DNA of 64,000 bases from Hominisplanchenecus faecis (lineage in GTDB: Bacteria; Bacillota; Clostridia; Lachnospirales; Lachnospiraceae). Position numbers and translations under genes: made by a program. The stretch spans positions 51,664-115,663 of the forward strand of contig NZ_JAJEQE010000005.1 in assembly GCF_020687205.1 (NCBI RefSeq), given 5' to 3'. The notes beneath the pieces are model-generated. The model was not told the origin of the DNA and did no database searches. It worked only from the letters and a program-made list of their open reading frames with translations. Below are positions 36,046-44,820 of the stretch, piece by piece (positions within the stretch are counted from its first letter, which is position 1; each line of letters begins with the position of its first letter).

Positions 36046-36594
36046 TTATACTCCGTCAGCTGCCAGCTCCAGTCGAAACTGCAGATCTTCTGTCCATTCT
36101 TTCCATTTTGGGGGGACTGTGATTTTTGCCTGAAAATGTACTTTTTTTCCTTCACAAAGTTTTTCTGCACAGTAAAAATAGCCATCTTTTTCGCAATAGA
36201 ACCAGTTTTCATCCATCTGAATGTTTTCTAACAGATCTCTCTGCTGCGGTGCCATGATCCCGTCTGCCAGTACTTTGACCCGCACCTGCACCTTCTCTTC
36301 ACTTTTTTCAACGGTGATCCAGGCAGATTTTTCTATTTGCTCTCCCGGCTTTACTTCGATATTCTCCGTCTGTTCTTCCTCTTCTTCCAGTAAAATATGT
36401 ACCGGCCCGTTCATTGTGATATGACGGCTCCTGGCTCCTGCCACGTATCCGAAAAGCAAAATGCCTGCGGATAACACTCCCCACAATGGAGCCAAAAATC
36501 TATACATTTTTTTCTTCTTATCTGCTGCCGGTTCTTTTCGATGATACCGCCTTGTTCTTCGTTTTGAATACAAGATCCTTTCTTTCAAAATCAT
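36046..36594 (-). CDS. TasA/camelysin-like membrane-exported protein
   Basis: 182 residues. A basic cytoplasmic start (about 30 residues rich in Arg/Lys), then one membrane segment (FLAPLWGVLSAGILLFGYVAG), an acidic stretch (LLEEEEEQTENIEVKPGE) and a beta-rich outer domain of about 120 residues. The layout and the KPGEQIEKSAWITVEK pattern resemble TasA/camelysin-type proteins exported with SipW, but similarity is weak and the assignment is tentative. AAAGGAAA lies upstream of the ATG. The IS element begins 8 nt after its stop. Without the inserted genes it would head an operon with the Ser/Thr kinase and the Ig-like protein. Confidence 0.55.
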   Translation of the reverse strand: MILKERILYSKRRTRRYHRKEPAADKKKKMYRFLAPLWGVLSAGILLFGYVAGARSRHITMNGPVHILLEEEEEQTENIEVKPGEQIEKSAWITVEKSEEKVQVRVKVLADGIMAPQQRDLLENIQMDENWFYCEKDGYFYCAEKLCEGKKVHFQAKITVPPKWKEWTEDLQFRLELAADGV

Positions 36595-36718
36595 AGCATG
36601 TTTCCTTTCCCGGCATGTTTTCTTTCCATGCCTGTCCTGTTTTACATCCTATGTTTCCAAAAAGGGCTGCATACTTCTTTTTTGTTTTTTTGCCGATCTT
36701 TCGAACGCAGAAAACTGC

Positions 36719-36757
36719 AAAAAAAGAGACACCATGACGCTTTTCGCCACAGTGTCT
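36719..36757 (-). terminator. intrinsic terminator of argS
   Basis: On the minus strand AGACAC..GCG / GCG..GTGTCT around AAAA, followed by seven T. A second stem TTATCTTA / TAAGATAA lies nearer the argS stop (about 36766-36786). The rest of the 222-nt gap shows nothing recognisable. Confidence 0.88.
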
Positions 36758-36816
36758 GATTTTTATCTTATCTCCGACTAAGATAAAGGCTCCGCAAGTT
36801 CCGTGTTTTACACTTC

Positions 36817-38583
36817 CTACATTCTCTCCGGTGATGTGAATCCAAGTACATGGATGCAGCTCTCAAGCACATCTCTTGTCAGCATCAGAAGTGCCAGGTA
36901 ACCTTTTTTCTTTTCTTCGTTCTCTTCGCTTAAGATCTTGACTTCATGATAGAAATGATTGAAGTCATTTGCCAGCTCATAAATATAAGCACAGATTTTA
37001 TGCGGTGCCAGTTCTTCAAAAGCATTTTCCATAACCGCATTGAATTTGGACAATGCCAGCATCAGAGCTTTCTCGCTCTCACTGTTTGGTGTCTGGATGG
37101 TGATTCCTTCCAGAGAACCGCCTTCTGCCTGATAACGTGCCAGGATGGATTTGATACGCACGATCGTATACAGAATGTATGGACCGGTATTTCCTTCAAA
37201 GGAAGTGAAGCGGTCTACGTCAAAGACATAGTCTTTGGATGCCTGGTTGGAAAGGTCTCCGTATTTGATTGCGGAAAGTCCGACGATCTGTGCCGTCTTT
37301 CTTGCTTCTTCCGGATCGGTCTCGTGGTTTTCCATGATCTTGCGATACATTTCTTCGTTGATCTCTTTGATCAGGTTTTCCAGACGCATAACGCCGCCGT
37401 CACGTGTCTTGAACGGCTTTCCGTCTTTGCCGTTCATCGTGCCGAAGCCAAGGAAGGTAAGTCTGGTATCATCCTCTACCAGTTTTGCCTTCTTTGCACA
37501 GCGGAAACACTGGATAAAGTGCAGTTCCTGACGTTTATCTACCACGTAGAGGATCTCATCCGGATGATACAGTTTCATTCGCTCGATGATCGTCGCAAGG
37601 TCTGTCGTATTATAGAGGGAAGCCCCGTCAGATTTCAGGATCATGCACGGCGGGATTTCCTTGGTGTCAGACTCTTCTTTGACATCTACTACAAGTGCTC
37701 CGTCATCGATATAGGCATAACCGTTATCTTTGAGGTATTTTACCATATCCGGGATGTACGGCTGTGCATCGGACTCGCCTTTCCAGAGATCAAAAGATAC
37801 ATCCAGACGTTCGTAATTCTTCTTCAAGTCTGTTACGGATACATTCAGGATGTGTTTTAAGATACCCTGATAACCTCTGTGACCGTGCTGAAGCTGATAG
37901 GTTGCCTGCATGGCAGCTTCTTTGTAGGCTTCATCTTCTTTGGATTTTCCGCTTGCAGTCGGGTAGATTTCTTCCAGCTCACTGATCGTAAATGGCGGCT
38001 CTTCCGGATATTCTCCGGTATAACTCTCATTAAAATAAACCAGATCCGGTTTTCTCTCACGCAGCTCTGTGATGATCAGTCCCATCTGCAGACCCCAGTC
38101 TCCAAGATGTACATCCCCGATCATCTCATGACCCATAAAACGTCCGAGACGTTTGATGCTCTCACCGATGATCGCAGAACGCAGATGTCCGACATGCAGC
38201 GGTTTTGCCACGTTTGGTCCGCCGTAGTCCAGGATGATCTTCTTTGGATGCTCTGCTTTTTCTACGGAAAGATTTTCATCTGCCTGCATCTGTTTTAAAT
38301 ACTCTGCCAGATAATCTCCGGAAAGCTTCAGGTTGATAAAGCCCGGACTGACTGCCTGTACTTCCTGGAAAATACCGTTTTCCTTCAGTTTTGCCACAAC
38401 ATCATTTGCGATCATGATCGGAGCTTTTTTGTAGGTTTTTGCTGCTGCCAGTGCACCATTACACTGATATTCACATAAATCAGGACGATTGGAAAGCGTC
38501 ACTTTTGCAAAATCGGCACTGTAGCCGGCTTCTTCAAACGCTTTGACAACCTCTTCTGAAATCAGATCCAATATTTTTTTCAT
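36817..38583 (-). CDS. argS: arginyl-tRNA synthetase
   Basis: 588 residues, full length. Charges tRNA-Arg in the cytoplasm. The N-terminal Add-1 domain (1-100) is followed by the class I HIGH motif as HVGHLRSAIIGE near 135, the Rossmann core, and a C-terminal helical anticodon-binding domain ending in CIHVLGFTSPERM, typical of bacterial ArgRS. The KMSK loop is degenerate, as is common in this enzyme (PFKTRDGGVMRL). AAAGGA lies before the ATG. It lies 62 nt downstream of truA, with a CCGG-stem hairpin in the gap but no clear T run. Confidence 0.97.
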   Translation of the reverse strand: MKKILDLISEEVVKAFEEAGYSADFAKVTLSNRPDLCEYQCNGALAAAKTYKKAPIMIANDVVAKLKENGIFQEVQAVSPGFINLKLSGDYLAEYLKQMQADENLSVEKAEHPKKIILDYGGPNVAKPLHVGHLRSAIIGESIKRLGRFMGHEMIGDVHLGDWGLQMGLIITELRERKPDLVYFNESYTGEYPEEPPFTISELEEIYPTASGKSKEDEAYKEAAMQATYQLQHGHRGYQGILKHILNVSVTDLKKNYERLDVSFDLWKGESDAQPYIPDMVKYLKDNGYAYIDDGALVVDVKEESDTKEIPPCMILKSDGASLYNTTDLATIIERMKLYHPDEILYVVDKRQELHFIQCFRCAKKAKLVEDDTRLTFLGFGTMNGKDGKPFKTRDGGVMRLENLIKEINEEMYRKIMENHETDPEEARKTAQIVGLSAIKYGDLSNQASKDYVFDVDRFTSFEGNTGPYILYTIVRIKSILARYQAEGGSLEGITIQTPNSESEKALMLALSKFNAVMENAFEELAPHKICAYIYELANDFNHFYHEVKILSEENEEKKKGYLALLMLTRDVLESCIHVLGFTSPERM

Positions 38584-38645
38584 ATGGTTTTCCTTTCCTC
38601 TAAACTGTTTATTTTCCGGTATCCTGCCGGAAACCCTGTTTTTTA

Positions 38646-39410
38646 TTATAATGTTTCGCTTTCTTTTTGTAAAGGAGAATATAAGACCTTCTCAAGGGTA
38701 AGTCCCTTTGCCGGTGCCGTAAATCCTGCCTTTTCGCGGTCTCTAACTTCCAGCAGTTCTGCCACGGAGGAAAGACTTCTCTTTTTCATTCCAACTTCCA
38801 GAAGTGTTCCGGTAAGAATCCGGATCATATGATGCAGAAACCCATTTCCGGTGTATGTGATCACGATTTCCCCTTCTTTTTCTTTCAGATCAATGCTGTA
38901 GATTGTCCGCACCGTTGATTTTTTCATTCGCCTGTTGGCACAGAAGCTCTTAAAATCATGTGTCCCGGTAAGGATCTCTGCCGCCCGGCACATAAGCTCC
39001 ATATCCGGCTTTTCTCCGAAATCATAGATATAACGCCTCTCAAATACCTTTTTGACTTCTCCTGTGGCGATTCGGTAAACATAAATCTTCCCGGTGGCAT
39101 TCAGTCTGCTGTGAAAACGCTCCGGAACTTCTCTCACTTCGGATACGGCAATATCTTCCGGCAGATAACGGTTCAGATACTGTTTCACTTCCTGTGGATC
39201 GACCTGTTCCTTCAGATGTACATTTGCCACCTGCTCTTTTGCATGCACCCCCGCATCCGTGCGTCCGGCTCCCTGGATCTGCACTTCTTCCCCGCACATT
39301 TTGGACAGAACCGCTTCGATTTTTCCCTGAATGGTGGATTCGGTACGCTCCTGTCTCTGCCATCCTTCGTAGCGTGTTCCATCATATTGAACTAATATCT
39401 TATAATTCAC
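38646..39410 (-). CDS. truA: tRNA pseudouridine(38-40) synthase
   Basis: 254 residues. Makes pseudouridine at positions 38-40 of the anticodon arm. The catalytic Asp is in GAGRTDAGVHA near 50, and the C-terminal HMIRILTGTLLEVG motif is present. Two GTG starts are possible (39416 and 39410); 39410 is preferred because AGGAG then lies 9 nt upstream, against 3 nt for the other, and gives the usual N-terminus MNYKILVQYDG. Confidence 0.95.
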   Translation of the reverse strand: MNYKILVQYDGTRYEGWQRQERTESTIQGKIEAVLSKMCGEEVQIQGAGRTDAGVHAKEQVANVHLKEQVDPQEVKQYLNRYLPEDIAVSEVREVPERFHSRLNATGKIYVYRIATGEVKKVFERRYIYDFGEKPDMELMCRAAEILTGTHDFKSFCANRRMKKSTVRTIYSIDLKEKEGEIVITYTGNGFLHHMIRILTGTLLEVGMKKRSLSSVAELLEVRDREKAGFTAPAKGLTLEKVLYSPLQKESETL

Positions 39411-39712
39411 CGTCACACTCTCCTTTCTTTTTCCGTCTTTTTCGTTCTTTTTCTATCTTTTTTATGCATAATGCTTCAAACTCATCATCGTTTTTCTTTC
39501 ACTTTCGTTCTCAAACAGTCAATCCGTCCAATTCGGTCACCATTTTTTCTGCATTTCGTCCAATTCTTTCATAAACGTTCAAAATCTATTCACGATTTCT
39601 TCACAATCACAACACATGGATTTCATATTTTCATTTTATTATAATAACTGTCAAAGCAAGAAACACTTTAGACAATTTTTCTTTTTCATAACTCCCTCTT
39701 ATTTTAACATTT

Positions 39713-39747
39713 GCGGAATGCTTCGGAAAGGCATTCCGCTTTTGTTT
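39713..39747 (+). terminator. plus-strand terminator with no visible gene; 39417-39820 gap
   Basis: GCGGAATGC / GCATTCCGC stem followed by TTTTGTTTT on the plus strand. On the minus strand the same hairpin is followed by AAATG, so it does not suit the solute-binding gene that reads towards it. The remaining 400-nt gap is AT-rich and holds a lone TTGACA (39649-39654, minus strand) without a good -10, and no convincing gene. Confidence 0.6.
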
Positions 39748-39820
39748 TATGATAAGATGGAAATTCAAGTCGAACGCACGTGAGACTTGGCACGCGATTT
39801 TGATCAGCTTTCTGCATTTT

Positions 39821-41203
39821 TTAATATACGGTAATATCTTTCAGCTCTTTTTGCAGTTCTTCTCTTAACAGTTCTTCCGCTTCTTCCGAAGAAAGATTTC
39901 GATCTCTGTTCAGGGCATTTAAAATCATCCACAAACATTCATGGATCACACCATCCTGCGAAGTAAGTGTACGTGTTTTAATGCTTGGTATGATATGATC
40001 CATATAATAGATGCCCAGATCCTGATTTCCGAACCAGCGGCTTTTATAGCTTTTCAGGGACGGATCTTCTTCGTATGGCTTTTTTGCCGTAGTCATAAGT
40101 CCCATGGAGTTGAGTGTCCTTGCCCCTTCGGTCGAAAGTGTCGCAAATTTCAGAAATTCCCACGCCAGACGTTTATCTTTGCAGGTTTTTGTGATCCCCA
40201 TACTTGTCCCACCCCAGTTGGCATTTCCCTCCGGTGCACTCATCAGCCCCCAGCGTCCGAGATTTTTCTGCTGCGGATCGCTTGATTCAATGCTGGATTT
40301 GACGGACCAGGTTGCACAGGCAGTAAAAATGTGCCGGTCTTCCCGAAGTGCCTCATTCCATGCTGGTGTCCAGGTGATCAGATTATCTGAAATATGCTCA
40401 TCACGGAAACGGGTAACCAGCGACAGGGAACGGCCGAAAACATTTTCCACATTGATCTTTCCATCATTTACCCAGGCCATATCGGACTGTTCCTGCGTAA
40501 ACTGCCGGATATCCTCAAGTGAAAACCACATATAAACCTCGCCGTTGCTTTTTTCGTAAACTTCTTTCCCTTTCTGGATAAAGGCTTCCCAGGTTGGCAT
40601 CATCTTTTCCAGCTCTTCCGGATCGTCTGTTCCAAGATATTTTTTTGCAAGATCTCTGCGGTACGCCAGCCCTGCTGGTGAGAGCGACTGTTCAATCCCA
40701 CAGATATTTCCTTTGCTGTTGATCATATGCGGGTGCAGATATTCATAAACTTCCGAAAGGCGGAAATTGTATGGTTCCTGCTCCAGTGGCTCCCACATAT
40801 CAAATTCAAACACTTCACCTCTGGAGTCGATGACAGACCAGGCAATGTCCGGAAGTTCTCCGCCGACGATCAGTGCTGTTTCATATTTTTTTGGCATATC
40901 TTTGTTTTCAACGGAAGTATATTCAAATGTAACGTTTGGATAGATCTTCTGAAACGCCTGTGTGACTGTCTGATAATAGTCGGTATCCCACCCCCACATG
41001 GTCAGTGTCCCTTCATAAGCTTTCGGAAGTTCTTCGTCAAAAGAAATTTCCTGTGTTGCTTTGTTTTTGCTCTCGGTTTTTGTTGCCTCTTCTTTTTGCT
41101 CTTTTTCCGGTAAAACCACGGTTTGCTTTTTCTGACATCCGGTCATCAGACCTCCGCTCAGAAACATCACCGTCAGAATCCTTCCGATTTTTCTCATTTT
41201 CAA
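39821..41203 (-). CDS. ABC-type sugar solute-binding lipoprotein (family 1)
   Basis: 460 residues. N-terminal lipoprotein signal with lipobox LMTGC at about 22-26, then a short charged linker and a periplasmic-binding fold (TLTMWGWDTDYYQTVTQAF, typical of family 1 sugar-binding proteins). The start is TTG at 41203, with GGAGG 7 nt upstream; it overlaps the kinase stop by 4 nt, so it is co-translated with the two-component pair. No permease or ATPase genes follow, which is unusual: it may serve a transporter elsewhere or act as a sensory partner of the kinase. Substrate unknown. Confidence 0.9.
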   Translation of the reverse strand: MKMRKIGRILTVMFLSGGLMTGCQKKQTVVLPEKEQKEEATKTESKNKATQEISFDEELPKAYEGTLTMWGWDTDYYQTVTQAFQKIYPNVTFEYTSVENKDMPKKYETALIVGGELPDIAWSVIDSRGEVFEFDMWEPLEQEPYNFRLSEVYEYLHPHMINSKGNICGIEQSLSPAGLAYRRDLAKKYLGTDDPEELEKMMPTWEAFIQKGKEVYEKSNGEVYMWFSLEDIRQFTQEQSDMAWVNDGKINVENVFGRSLSLVTRFRDEHISDNLITWTPAWNEALREDRHIFTACATWSVKSSIESSDPQQKNLGRWGLMSAPEGNANWGGTSMGITKTCKDKRLAWEFLKFATLSTEGARTLNSMGLMTTAKKPYEEDPSLKSYKSRWFGNQDLGIYYMDHIIPSIKTRTLTSQDGVIHECLWMILNALNRDRNLSSEEAEELLREELQKELKDITVY

Positions 41204-42972
41204 TCTTTTTCCTCCGCCCTTTTTACCGGAAGTGTCAGAATGACTGTCGTTCCTTTTCCTTGTGTGCTTTGTATCTCCATTCCAAATCCCTCTCCGTACA
41301 GGTAGTGGATACGGTCACGGACATTCTCCACACCGATGTGTTTTCGTGCCTTGTTTTCTGCCATGGTCTCTCCCTGCTTAAACCGCTTCAGCTGTTCTTT
41401 GCTGACACCAATCCCTTCATCTTTTACCATAATACAGAGTTTTTCTCCCTGCTTCTGAATGATGATCCAAATCTTTCCGGATGCTTCCGTCGGCAGGATC
41501 CCGTGCAGGATCGCATTTTCCACAAGCGGCTGGATCATGGTTTTCGGCACCAGGCAGTCCTTTAATCCCTCTTCGCATTTTACTTCCACCTGAAATACAT
41601 CCGGATAGCGGTATCTTTGAATATCCAGATAACATTTTGTCAGTTCCAGTTCTTTTTCAATGGTGGTCTCCACATTTCCATCTCCGACTTTTAAAGTCTC
41701 GTGCAGCGTATAGATCAGGGAGTGTACGATCTTCACTACATCCTGATTTTTCCCGGCCGCCGATAAATATACTACTGTATTTAATACATTATAGAGATAA
41801 TGTGGATTGATCTGTGAGAGCGTAATGTCATATTCCATATCACGTTTCTGTTTTTCATAGGCAATACGTTCCTGCTCTCCTTTGTACAGCTCCGTCATCA
41901 TATCCTGGAAACATTGATATAAAATCTCGATCTCATCGCCGGTATAGACAATGTGGATCGGCTGCTGTTTGCCATACTCCGTGCGTTCCATCTGCTTTGA
42001 CAGTTCCGTCACCGGACGCACCATATTCTCCAGGATTCTGGAAACAACGAGCAGCACCAGTCCTACGCAAAGTAAAAAGGAGAGCACAAAAAACTTCAGC
42101 ACAAAACTGCTGTTTTCCAGAAGATCTGCATTGGTAAGGAACGTACAGAGCTTCCATCCGGTCCCGTCTACCGGTATGCAGATCAGATAACCGCCGGGAG
42201 TATGATAAATATTTTCCTGATCCAGCTCTTTTTCTTTTATGGCATTCCGCAGCACATTCTTTTTATCCTTCTGATACAGAATTTCCGAACCATTTCCGAT
42301 CAGGGCAACCATATCCTGTGTCTCTGCATAAGCCTTCACCTGCGTCAGAAAGTACTCCAGGCTCATCTCCAGATAGAGTGTCGCTTTCAGATGACCGTAA
42401 CGGCGTTTGTCATACATTGGGATCGCATAACAAATTTTTCTTGTATCATTTCCGGAGTCACTGTCATAATAGGGATCGGAATAGATCCATTCCTTCTTTG
42501 CAGTGTATTCTTCCAGTTCCTTCTGCTTTAATTTTTGCTTCAGATAGGCACTGTCCCTGGAGCTGTAACTGCTTCCGAAAAAATTTCCGTCTGCCATCCG
42601 AAGAACAGACCCTTCCAGATAGGTACGCAGATTATTATAAAACACCAGCCGTTTTGTCACCTTATCATACTGGTTCTGCCTGCGGAATTCATTCCCTTTG
42701 ACGTTCTCTTCCAGAAGGTACTGTAGCTGTTCATCCACCAGAATACTCTGTGCAAACCGGCGGTTATCCTCCGCCTGAAATGCAATCTGGCTGCCAACCT
42801 GCATCAGACGGTTTTTTTCTTCTTCAAGCCTCTGTTTTCGCACCACCTGATTAAAATATAAATAGCCGATCAGCGTACTCAAAATCATGGAACATATCAA
42901 AATCAGAGAAATACTCCGCAGGATCCGTCCTTTTAAATGTTTTTTGTCTCTTTTCTTTCGCTCTGTTTTCAT
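41200..42972 (-). CDS. YesM-type sensor histidine kinase
   Basis: 590 residues. First membrane segment at about 18-38, an extracellular sensing domain of about 250 residues, a second membrane segment near 285-310, a HAMP region, then the HisKA_7TM/His_kinase motif with the phosphoacceptor in LSQINPHYLYNVLNTV and a C-terminal ATPase (N box QPLVENAILHGI, G box DEGIGVSKEQL, IGVENVRDRI). YesM-type kinases pair with AraC-type regulators and usually control carbohydrate uptake. It overlaps the regulator by 4 nt (ATGA) and the binding protein by 4 nt, so the three form one tight operon. Confidence 0.93.
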   Translation of the reverse strand: MKTERKKRDKKHLKGRILRSISLILICSMILSTLIGYLYFNQVVRKQRLEEEKNRLMQVGSQIAFQAEDNRRFAQSILVDEQLQYLLEENVKGNEFRRQNQYDKVTKRLVFYNNLRTYLEGSVLRMADGNFFGSSYSSRDSAYLKQKLKQKELEEYTAKKEWIYSDPYYDSDSGNDTRKICYAIPMYDKRRYGHLKATLYLEMSLEYFLTQVKAYAETQDMVALIGNGSEILYQKDKKNVLRNAIKEKELDQENIYHTPGGYLICIPVDGTGWKLCTFLTNADLLENSSFVLKFFVLSFLLCVGLVLLVVSRILENMVRPVTELSKQMERTEYGKQQPIHIVYTGDEIEILYQCFQDMMTELYKGEQERIAYEKQKRDMEYDITLSQINPHYLYNVLNTVVYLSAAGKNQDVVKIVHSLIYTLHETLKVGDGNVETTIEKELELTKCYLDIQRYRYPDVFQVEVKCEEGLKDCLVPKTMIQPLVENAILHGILPTEASGKIWIIIQKQGEKLCIMVKDEGIGVSKEQLKRFKQGETMAENKARKHIGVENVRDRIHYLYGEGFGMEIQSTQGKGTTVILTLPVKRAEEKD

Positions 42973-44486
42973 TCTTTCCTCTGTTTTTTATATTCCTGCG
43001 GTTTCATCCCTACGTTCCGCATAAAGATCTGGCTGAAATACTGGCTGGTGCGGTAGCCAACCATCTGGGCTGTTTCTGCGACCGTACTGTTCTCCTCCCA
43101 TAGCAGACGCTTTGCCTCGGAAATTCTTACATTGGTCAGATATTTCAGAAAGGTCTGTCCGGTTTCTTTTTTAAAGATCTGTCCAAGATATACCCCGTTC
43201 ATATGAAATTTCTCACCGAGCAGCTCCAGGCTTAACTCCTGCGGATAATTTTTTTCGATATAATCGATCATATCCAGCACCGTTCTGGAATAACCAAGCC
43301 GGGCTTTTCTTGCATATTTCTGCTGTATGTACGAAAAATTCCTGCAATAATACTGTTCAATCTCACGGATCGTATAAAGCGGTTCTTTCAGATCGATCTC
43401 TTTGCAGTTTTCACTCTCGCACAGTTCCCCGAGCAGATTGCTTAACGAAGGCAGGAGCATTTTGCAGTCTTCCAGATCTTCCTTTTCCCGGATTCCCGAA
43501 AAAATTACCTCGATCTGCTTTTCCAGCTCCTCTTCTGAACCATAGATCGCTTCCCGCAGTATGCGGATCTGTTCACCCCAGATTGCTTTCTTTTCTTTTT
43601 CCGGCATTTTTTCCATTGCACAGATCGCCTCATCTTCCCAGAACACGGAATAACGGATCTGGCGTGATATGGTGCGGAAAGTCTCACTGATCTCCTCCGG
43701 TGTGATTTCGTAGCTGTAGACCATGTTAAAATGCATCTGCAAACACAGCTCCAGCTGATCTGCGATCTGATGGCATTTTCGCAGGATCAGACTGTTCACC
43801 ATGTATTTGCTCGCTGTATTTTCAATGCGGTAAAGTAAAATCCAGTTGTTCTCCGTGATCTGCACATCTGCCGCATAAAACACAATATTTTCCAGGCTCT
43901 CTTCCAGAATGTTCCGCACAGCCTCCTGCTCTTCTTCGGTCCACCTTGTCTCGGCAAACTCACCCTGAATGACCGGATTACGTTTGTGGAGAAGCAGAAG
44001 AAAGAAGCGATTGCCCAGGATGCTCTTATCCAGTTCTTCTGCCGTCACCCGATGGTAGATCAGCTGATTCATAAAATATTTCTGATATATTTTTTTCTTA
44101 TTGCCTGCTCTCTCCAGCTTTTCTTTCACTTCTTCCAACTCTTTTAGAATCAGTTCCGAAGAAAGCTCGTGTTTCAGAAGATAATTGGATACGCCGTAGC
44201 GGATTCCCTTCTGGGCATAATCAAAATCACGGTACGCCGAAAGCAGGATCACAACGGTTTCTTTGTCTTTTTCTTTGATCTGTCTTGTCAGCTCCAGACC
44301 ATCCGTTCCCGGCATGCGGATATCCGAGATCACGATCTGCGGATGCGTCCTGTCAAAAAGTTCCAGAGCCTTTTTCCCACTCGTCGCACATCCCACCACA
44401 TGATAGCCGTTTCTTTCCCAATCCACCATGTTTTTCAGATATTCCAGTGCCAGTACTTCATCGTCTACCAGCATAATATCAGTCAT
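42969..44486 (-). CDS. YesN-type response regulator with AraC DNA-binding domain
   Basis: 505 residues. The start at 44486 has GGGAGG upstream; the frame extends further but without a ribosome site. Receiver domain at 1-120 with DD in MLVDDEVLA, the phosphorylated Asp in IVISDIRMPGTDG and a Lys in YLLKHELS; a long middle region (about 150-390); and a C-terminal AraC double helix-turn-helix at about 400-505 (MNGVYLGQIFKKETGQTFLKYL, GYRTSQYFSQIF). It probably controls its own operon and carbohydrate genes elsewhere. A terminator lies only 22 nt upstream, so its promoter is not in the usual place. Confidence 0.93.
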   Translation of the reverse strand: MTDIMLVDDEVLALEYLKNMVDWERNGYHVVGCATSGKKALELFDRTHPQIVISDIRMPGTDGLELTRQIKEKDKETVVILLSAYRDFDYAQKGIRYGVSNYLLKHELSSELILKELEEVKEKLERAGNKKKIYQKYFMNQLIYHRVTAEELDKSILGNRFFLLLLHKRNPVIQGEFAETRWTEEEQEAVRNILEESLENIVFYAADVQITENNWILLYRIENTASKYMVNSLILRKCHQIADQLELCLQMHFNMVYSYEITPEEISETFRTISRQIRYSVFWEDEAICAMEKMPEKEKKAIWGEQIRILREAIYGSEEELEKQIEVIFSGIREKEDLEDCKMLLPSLSNLLGELCESENCKEIDLKEPLYTIREIEQYYCRNFSYIQQKYARKARLGYSRTVLDMIDYIEKNYPQELSLELLGEKFHMNGVYLGQIFKKETGQTFLKYLTNVRISEAKRLLWEENSTVAETAQMVGYRTSQYFSQIFMRNVGMKPQEYKKQRKE

Positions 44487-44507
44487 AGCACTGCTACCTC
44501 CCTGTAT

Positions 44508-44535
44508 AAAAACAGCCCCGAAAAAATCGGGGCTG
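44508..44535 (-). terminator. intrinsic terminator after crh
   Basis: CAGCCCCGA / TCGGGGCTG stem with an A/T loop, followed by TTTTT on the minus strand. It closes the murB-rapZ-whiA-crh transcript and sits directly in front of the response-regulator gene. Confidence 0.88.
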
Positions 44536-44559
44536 CACATTTTCTTTTGCAGTTTGTAT

Positions 44560-44820
44560 TTAATTTGCCTTGCCGCTTAAGTATTTCTCGATATTTGCAA
44601 TTGCTTCCTGTTCATCTTCACCGCTGGCAGACACCATGATGTCTTCCCCTGATGTCAGTCCTAATGTCATCATACCCATGATACTCTTTGCATTGACGCG
44701 TCTCTGTTCGCTCTCTACATAGATATCACTTTCAAACTGGCTGGCAACCTGAACAAGCAGTGCTACCGGTCTTGCTTCCAGCCCACTTGGAATCTGAATG
44801 GTAATCGGTTTCTTAATCAT
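44560..44820 (-). CDS. crh: Crh-like HPr paralogue (Glu at position 15, Ser46 kept)
   Basis: 86 residues of the HPr fold. In HPr of the PTS, His15 carries phosphate; here the motif reads SGLEARPVA, with Glu at position 15, so it cannot act as a PTS phosphocarrier. Ser46 is present in NAKSIMGMM, the site for HPr kinase, so a CcpA-coregulator role like Bacillus Crh (which has Gln15) is likely. The start at 44820 places both residues exactly at 15 and 46 and has GAGGAGG 9 nt upstream. It overlaps the whiA stop by 8 nt, in the same place as crh in Bacillus (rapZ-yvcK-whiA-crh). Confidence 0.9.
   Translation of the reverse strand: MIKKPITIQIPSGLEARPVALLVQVASQFESDIYVESEQRRVNAKSIMGMMTLGLTSGEDIMVSASGEDEQEAIANIEKYLSGKAN

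Noticed and set aside
39690..39735. 12-codon minus-strand frame after GAGGGAG, a possible leader peptide before truA
   Set aside because: Too short, with no run of regulatory codons and no attenuator structure between it and truA.
44560..44820. Ordinary PTS phosphocarrier HPr
   Set aside because: His15 is replaced by Glu, and the place after whiA is that of crh.
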